DNA from: Caldora sp. SIO3E6
Lineage (GTDB): Bacteria > Cyanobacteriota > Cyanobacteriia > Cyanobacteriales > Coleofasciculaceae
Length of the DNA stretch: 8,219 nt
Direction: 5' to 3'
Assembly: GCA_010672185.1 (NCBI GenBank)
Contig: JAAHHL010000254.1
Location: forward strand, 1 to 8,219
Both the position numbers and the translations under genes were made by a program. Below are positions 5,696 to 8,219 of the stretch, piece by piece. How positions within the stretch are numbered: the first letter of the stretch is position 1; every line of letters starts with the position of its first letter. The notes below the pieces were generated by a model. It was not told where the DNA came from, made no database searches, and worked only from the letters and a program-made list of their open reading frames with translations.

Positions 5696-6565
5696 ATGAT
5701 TCACGCTCTGAGTCAAGTGTTGAGAAGAATATTGGAAGATTCGACACTATGGTCGAGGTTTCCAGAATTAGGGGAGGCTCAAGTTTCCTTTGAACGTCCC
5801 TCAGAAACTTTTAGCCCTGGACAAACCACAGTTAATTTATTTCTGTATGATATTAGGGAACACCTAGAGCTGCGCAGCAATGAACCAACCATTGAGCGGC
5901 ACAATGGAGAAGTTGTTATTCATAACCCACCAAAGCGCATAGCCTGTTCTTATTTGGTTACAGCTTGGCCCGTTGGTGAGGGAGAATTACCCCTGCAAGA
6001 ACAGAGATTACTCAGCCAAGTGCTGCAAGTATTTTTGGCTTATCCCACTATTCCAGAATCTTTTTTAGCAGGCACCCAACTTGCAGCTCAAGAACCACCG
6101 TTACCCTTGGTAACGGCTCAAGTTGATGGGGTGCAAGGTGCCGCTGAGTTTTGGACGGCGTTGGGGAATCAATTACGTCCTTCCATTACAGTTACAGCAA
6201 CCTTGTCAATTAAGGAACTGTTTGAACCAGAGCCAACTCCCATTGTTATTACTCAAGATTTACAATTAGGTGAGCGGATTTCACCATCATTAGAACAAAT
6301 TGCTCCTGCTACTGAACAACGATTTTTCCGCATTGGGGGGCAAGTTACGGATGCTAGTAGTCAACCTGTTGTGGGGGCAACGGTGATTTTGGTTGAGCGT
6401 AATCTTATCGCGGCTACTGATAGCAATGGACAGTACAGCATCGGAGCAATTCCTGCGGGTACTTATACCTTACGAGTGCAGTTAGGAGATTTTGTGCAGG
6501 AGGTTAATATTGATATCCCAGTAGAAACCACAGCAAGTAATTACAACGTGGAATTAACACAGTAA
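5696..6565 (+). CDS. Pvc16/DUF4255-like tail-terminator protein of a contractile injection system
   Basis: This 289-residue protein belongs by its pattern to the DUF4255 (Pvc16) family, which caps the distal end of the tube and sheath in extracellular contractile injection systems. Residues 1-177 are the DUF4255 domain: start MIHALSQVLRRILE, then VNLFLYDIREHLELRSNE, SYLVTAWP, and LLSQVLQVFLAYPTIP typical of the family core. Residues 212-289 form a carboxypeptidase-regulatory-like beta sandwich (GGQVTDASSQPVVGATVILV, TDSNGQYSIGAIPAGTYTLRV), a frequent C-terminal add-on in cyanobacterial members. The frame extends to a GTG at 5672. I chose the ATG at 5696 because AAGG lies 9 bases upstream, the predicted promoter fits it, and the family usually begins with this MI-x-x-L motif. 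It is first in its operon, 29 bases before the sheath gene, as in many such gene clusters. Confidence 0.88.
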   Translation: MIHALSQVLRRILEDSTLWSRFPELGEAQVSFERPSETFSPGQTTVNLFLYDIREHLELRSNEPTIERHNGEVVIHNPPKRIACSYLVTAWPVGEGELPLQEQRLLSQVLQVFLAYPTIPESFLAGTQLAAQEPPLPLVTAQVDGVQGAAEFWTALGNQLRPSITVTATLSIKELFEPEPTPIVITQDLQLGERISPSLEQIAPATEQRFFRIGGQVTDASSQPVVGATVILVERNLIAATDSNGQYSIGAIPAGTYTLRVQLGDFVQEVNIDIPVETTASNYNVELTQ

Positions 6566-6594
6566 TTTTCACCAATTATCAAGGAGAAAATAGT

Positions 6595-8112
6595 ATGCCA
6601 CAGTATCTCTCCCCTGGAGTTTATGTTGAATACGTGCCACCAGCTTCCCTACCCATTGCTGGGGTTGCTACCAGTGTTGCTGGGTTTATCGGTGTGGTAG
6701 CTGATGATGTTACTATGCCAGAGCAACCGGGAAAGTTTGAATCTCTATTGGAATTTAAATCTCAATTCCAACTTAAAAAAGAAAGCAACGGTGAATTTGC
6801 CAAGGATGGAGATAACTATATTGCTTTACTCGGTGACGACAATAAGCTTATTTTAGTTAAAGGTAGTGATGGTGAGGCTGTTACTGCTTTAGTTCAGGAG
6901 GATGGAGGCAAGCCTGTTTTATTTAAGGATACAAACGATGATCTTGTTAAAGTTTCAGTTGAGGATAAAGACGGTAATCTAGTTAAGGATACAGATAGTA
7001 ATGCTGTTTTAGTTAAGGATACAGATAGTAATGCTATTTTAGTTAAGGAGGATGGAGGCAATCCTGTTTTAGTTAAGAATAATGAGGGTAATCCTGTTCC
7101 TGTACCATATACTGTAGCTCCAGAAAATGAACCCACATTAATTACCAGTTGGGAAGAGTTTAAAACGAAGTTTGGTGATTTTCAAGAAGGCAATAAAACC
7201 TTAGCCCATGCAGTGTATGGCTTCTTCTTCAATGGAGGTTCTCGTTGTCATGTACTGCGGGTTCCTGCTGCAACAGACATTGACAACCCGGCTGAAGAGT
7301 TAGAGAAGTTTGAAGCAATTGATGAAATTACTATTGTTGCTATACCTGGAGCAATAAGTGACGTTCAACATACTGCTATCATTGCTCACTGTACTAAGAT
7401 GGCAGATAGAGTGGCAGTCTTAGATGGCGATGCAAACCAGGAACCCAGTAGTGTAAGCGGAATTCGTCCCGTTGGTCTGAGTCAGCAAGGAAGCTATGCT
7501 GCTATTTACTATCCTTGGATTAAAGTCTTTGACCCCGTTAGCGGAGCCCCAGATACGATACCTCCTAGTGGTCATATTGCCGGAATCTATGCCCGCAATG
7601 ATGCGACGCGGGGGGTGTTTAAAGCACCTGCTAACGAAGTTGTTGTCAATGCTCTTGATATCAGCCGTCCTATCAGTAAAGCACAGCAAGATGGCTTAAA
7701 TCCCGAAGGAATTAACGTTATCCGCTCTTTCAAAGGCACAATCAAAGTCTGGGGAGCCAGGACTATGGCAGATAATGCTAATGCTGATTTTCGCTACATT
7801 AGCACCCGTCGTTATTTTAACTTTTTGCGGGAATCTATTGATGAAGGGACACAGTTTGCGGTTTTTGAACCCAATAACCTAGCACTGTGGCAACGGATTA
7901 AAAGGACAGTTAGTGACTTTCTGTTAAATCAATGGCGGGATGGTGCCTTGTTTGGGGAAACACCGGAAAAGGCTTTCTTCGTTAAATGTGATGCCGAGAC
8001 TAATCCTAAAGAAGTAAGGGAGCTAGGGCAAGTTGTTACCCTCATTGGAGTCGCAATTGTTAAACCCGCAGAATTTGTGATCTTCCGTATTCAGCAGACG
8101 GCGGGAGAGTAG
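6595..8112 (+). CDS. Contractile tail sheath protein with a tandem-repeat insertion
   Basis: This 505-residue sheath subunit would form the contractile outer cylinder of a phage-tail-like injection system (eCIS or thylakoid-CIS type). The N-terminus YLSPGVYVEYVPPASLPIAGV with TSVAGFIGVV (residues 4-35) is the canonical sheath start. The core resumes at ITSWEEFKTKFGDF (183-196) and AVYGFFFNGGSRCHVLRVP (207-224). The C-terminal sheath domain (about 375-500) includes KVWGARTMAD, RYISTRRYFNFLRESI, NNLALWQRIKRTVSDFL and VEFVIFR-like AEFVIFRIQQ. Residues about 46-178 are extra relative to a usual sheath and contain decapeptide repeats. AAGGAG (6581-6586) lies 8 bases before the ATG. It probably shares a transcript with the Pvc16-like gene; a tube gene would be expected beyond the right edge. 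At least 107 bases after the stop show no gene. Confidence 0.93.
   Translation: MPQYLSPGVYVEYVPPASLPIAGVATSVAGFIGVVADDVTMPEQPGKFESLLEFKSQFQLKKESNGEFAKDGDNYIALLGDDNKLILVKGSDGEAVTALVQEDGGKPVLFKDTNDDLVKVSVEDKDGNLVKDTDSNAVLVKDTDSNAILVKEDGGNPVLVKNNEGNPVPVPYTVAPENEPTLITSWEEFKTKFGDFQEGNKTLAHAVYGFFFNGGSRCHVLRVPAATDIDNPAEELEKFEAIDEITIVAIPGAISDVQHTAIIAHCTKMADRVAVLDGDANQEPSSVSGIRPVGLSQQGSYAAIYYPWIKVFDPVSGAPDTIPPSGHIAGIYARNDATRGVFKAPANEVVVNALDISRPISKAQQDGLNPEGINVIRSFKGTIKVWGARTMADNANADFRYISTRRYFNFLRESIDEGTQFAVFEPNNLALWQRIKRTVSDFLLNQWRDGALFGETPEKAFFVKCDAETNPKEVRELGQVVTLIGVAIVKPAEFVIFRIQQTAGE
6856..7101 (+). repeat. In-frame 30-bp tandem repeats within the sheath gene
   Basis: Eight consecutive units encode residues 88-169: VKGSDGEAVTAL (12 residues), then seven decapeptides, VQEDGGKPVL, FKDTNDDLVK, VSVEDKDGNL, VKDTDSNAVL, VKDTDSNAIL, VKEDGGNPVL and VKNNEGNPVP. 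The consensus is V-K-x-D-x-G/S-N-x-V-L. Units at 6982-7011 and 7012-7041 differ at one base of 30. Units at 6892-6921 and 7042-7071 differ at two of 30 although four units apart. Looser copies seem to extend upstream (LLGDDNKLIL, residues 78-87). The alternating pattern suggests short beta strands joined by acidic Gly/Asn turns, as in a beta-roll or beta-solenoid. Confidence 0.9.
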
Positions 8113-8219
8113 TATGACGCGGGGACAGTGACACTGCTAAAACTGTAGGTTGGGTGTCAATACTGCTCGGTTAAGAGAGTGTGGGAAGTGTGGGGAGTGT
8201 GGGAGGTAGATCGGAAGTT
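8113..8219. other. Non-coding stretch after the sheath gene
   Basis: No gene is visible up to the right edge. The ATG at 8114 stops after five codons. The region holds a CAGTG-A-CACTG palindrome (8126-8136) and a 9-base tandem repeat (8178-8204). A gap here means the next injection-system gene, if present, is not tightly coupled to the sheath stop. Confidence 0.55.
8178..8204. repeat. Nine-base tandem repeat AGTGTGGG(A/G), three copies
   Basis: AGTGTGGGA, AGTGTGGGG and AGTGTGGGA follow one another at 8178, 8187 and 8196. Short tandem GTGTGGGA-type runs are, from general familiarity, frequent between genes in Nostoc-like cyanobacteria. No specific function is evident. Confidence 0.85.

Noticed and set aside
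6856..7101. Regular 30-bp repeats considered as a CRISPR-like array
   Set aside because: Units are directly contiguous with no spacers, keep the reading frame and encode a smooth peptide repeat inside the sheath gene.
6894..7136. 80-codon minus-strand frame opposite the sheath repeats
   Set aside because: It is open only because the repeat lacks stops on the other strand; its low-complexity peptide mirrors the 30-bp repeat.
8126..8136. CAGTG-A-CACTG palindrome after the sheath gene as a terminator
   Set aside because: A one-base centre cannot form a hairpin loop without opening the stem, and no T tract follows.

Overview
The window looks like chromosomal DNA of a cyanobacterium, probably a filamentous or otherwise complex one. 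Three copies of the HIP1 octamer GCGATCGC (207, 1817, 4511), AT-leaning intergenic DNA with short CTTTGTG-type and GTGTGGGA-type repeats, and the gene content (caspase-FGE fusion, contractile injection system with a Pvc16-like cap protein) all fit that group. No rRNA, tRNA, CRISPR array, transposase or reverse transcriptase is visible.

Left part (1-2975, minus strand): a two-gene unit reading leftward. A 125-residue protein with a Gly/Ala-rich beta C-terminus, resembling the small constant components that accompany peptidase effectors (Trypco/Pepco-like), precedes a 694-residue protein. That protein joins a caspase-like protease domain (His95, Cys144), a TPR-like helical pair, a proline-rich linker, a Tat-like membrane anchor and a C-terminal FGE-sulfatase/C-type-lectin-fold domain. 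Its last ~50 codons look like the variable region of a diversity-generating retroelement (DGR), although no DGR reverse transcriptase or template lies in the window. Just upstream of the small gene sits what may be the frame-broken tail of a third gene.

Middle part (3100-5260): mgtE, a CBS-domain Mg2+ transporter on the plus strand with a strong ribosome binding site, a TTG start and a recognisable promoter. Facing it is an unrecognised 160-residue gene on the minus strand. A GGGGTGTA/TACACCCC inverted repeat separates the two convergent ends.

Right part (5241-8219, plus strand): a 455-base non-coding region with two dyads, three ACGT cores spaced exactly 10 bp apart and a good sigma70-type promoter leads into the start of a contractile injection system (eCIS/thylakoid-CIS type) operon. 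Its first gene is a DUF4255/Pvc16-like tail-terminator protein with a C-terminal carboxypeptidase-regulatory-like beta domain. The second is a contractile tail sheath protein. The sheath carries an extra ~130-residue segment built from tandem 10-residue (30-bp) repeats, some almost identical in DNA, which is the most striking unusual structure here. The operon presumably continues past the right edge.

The most unusual points are the decapeptide-repeat insertion in the sheath, the putative remote DGR target in a membrane-anchored caspase, and the small partner gene that makes the caspase look like part of a conflict or cell-death system.
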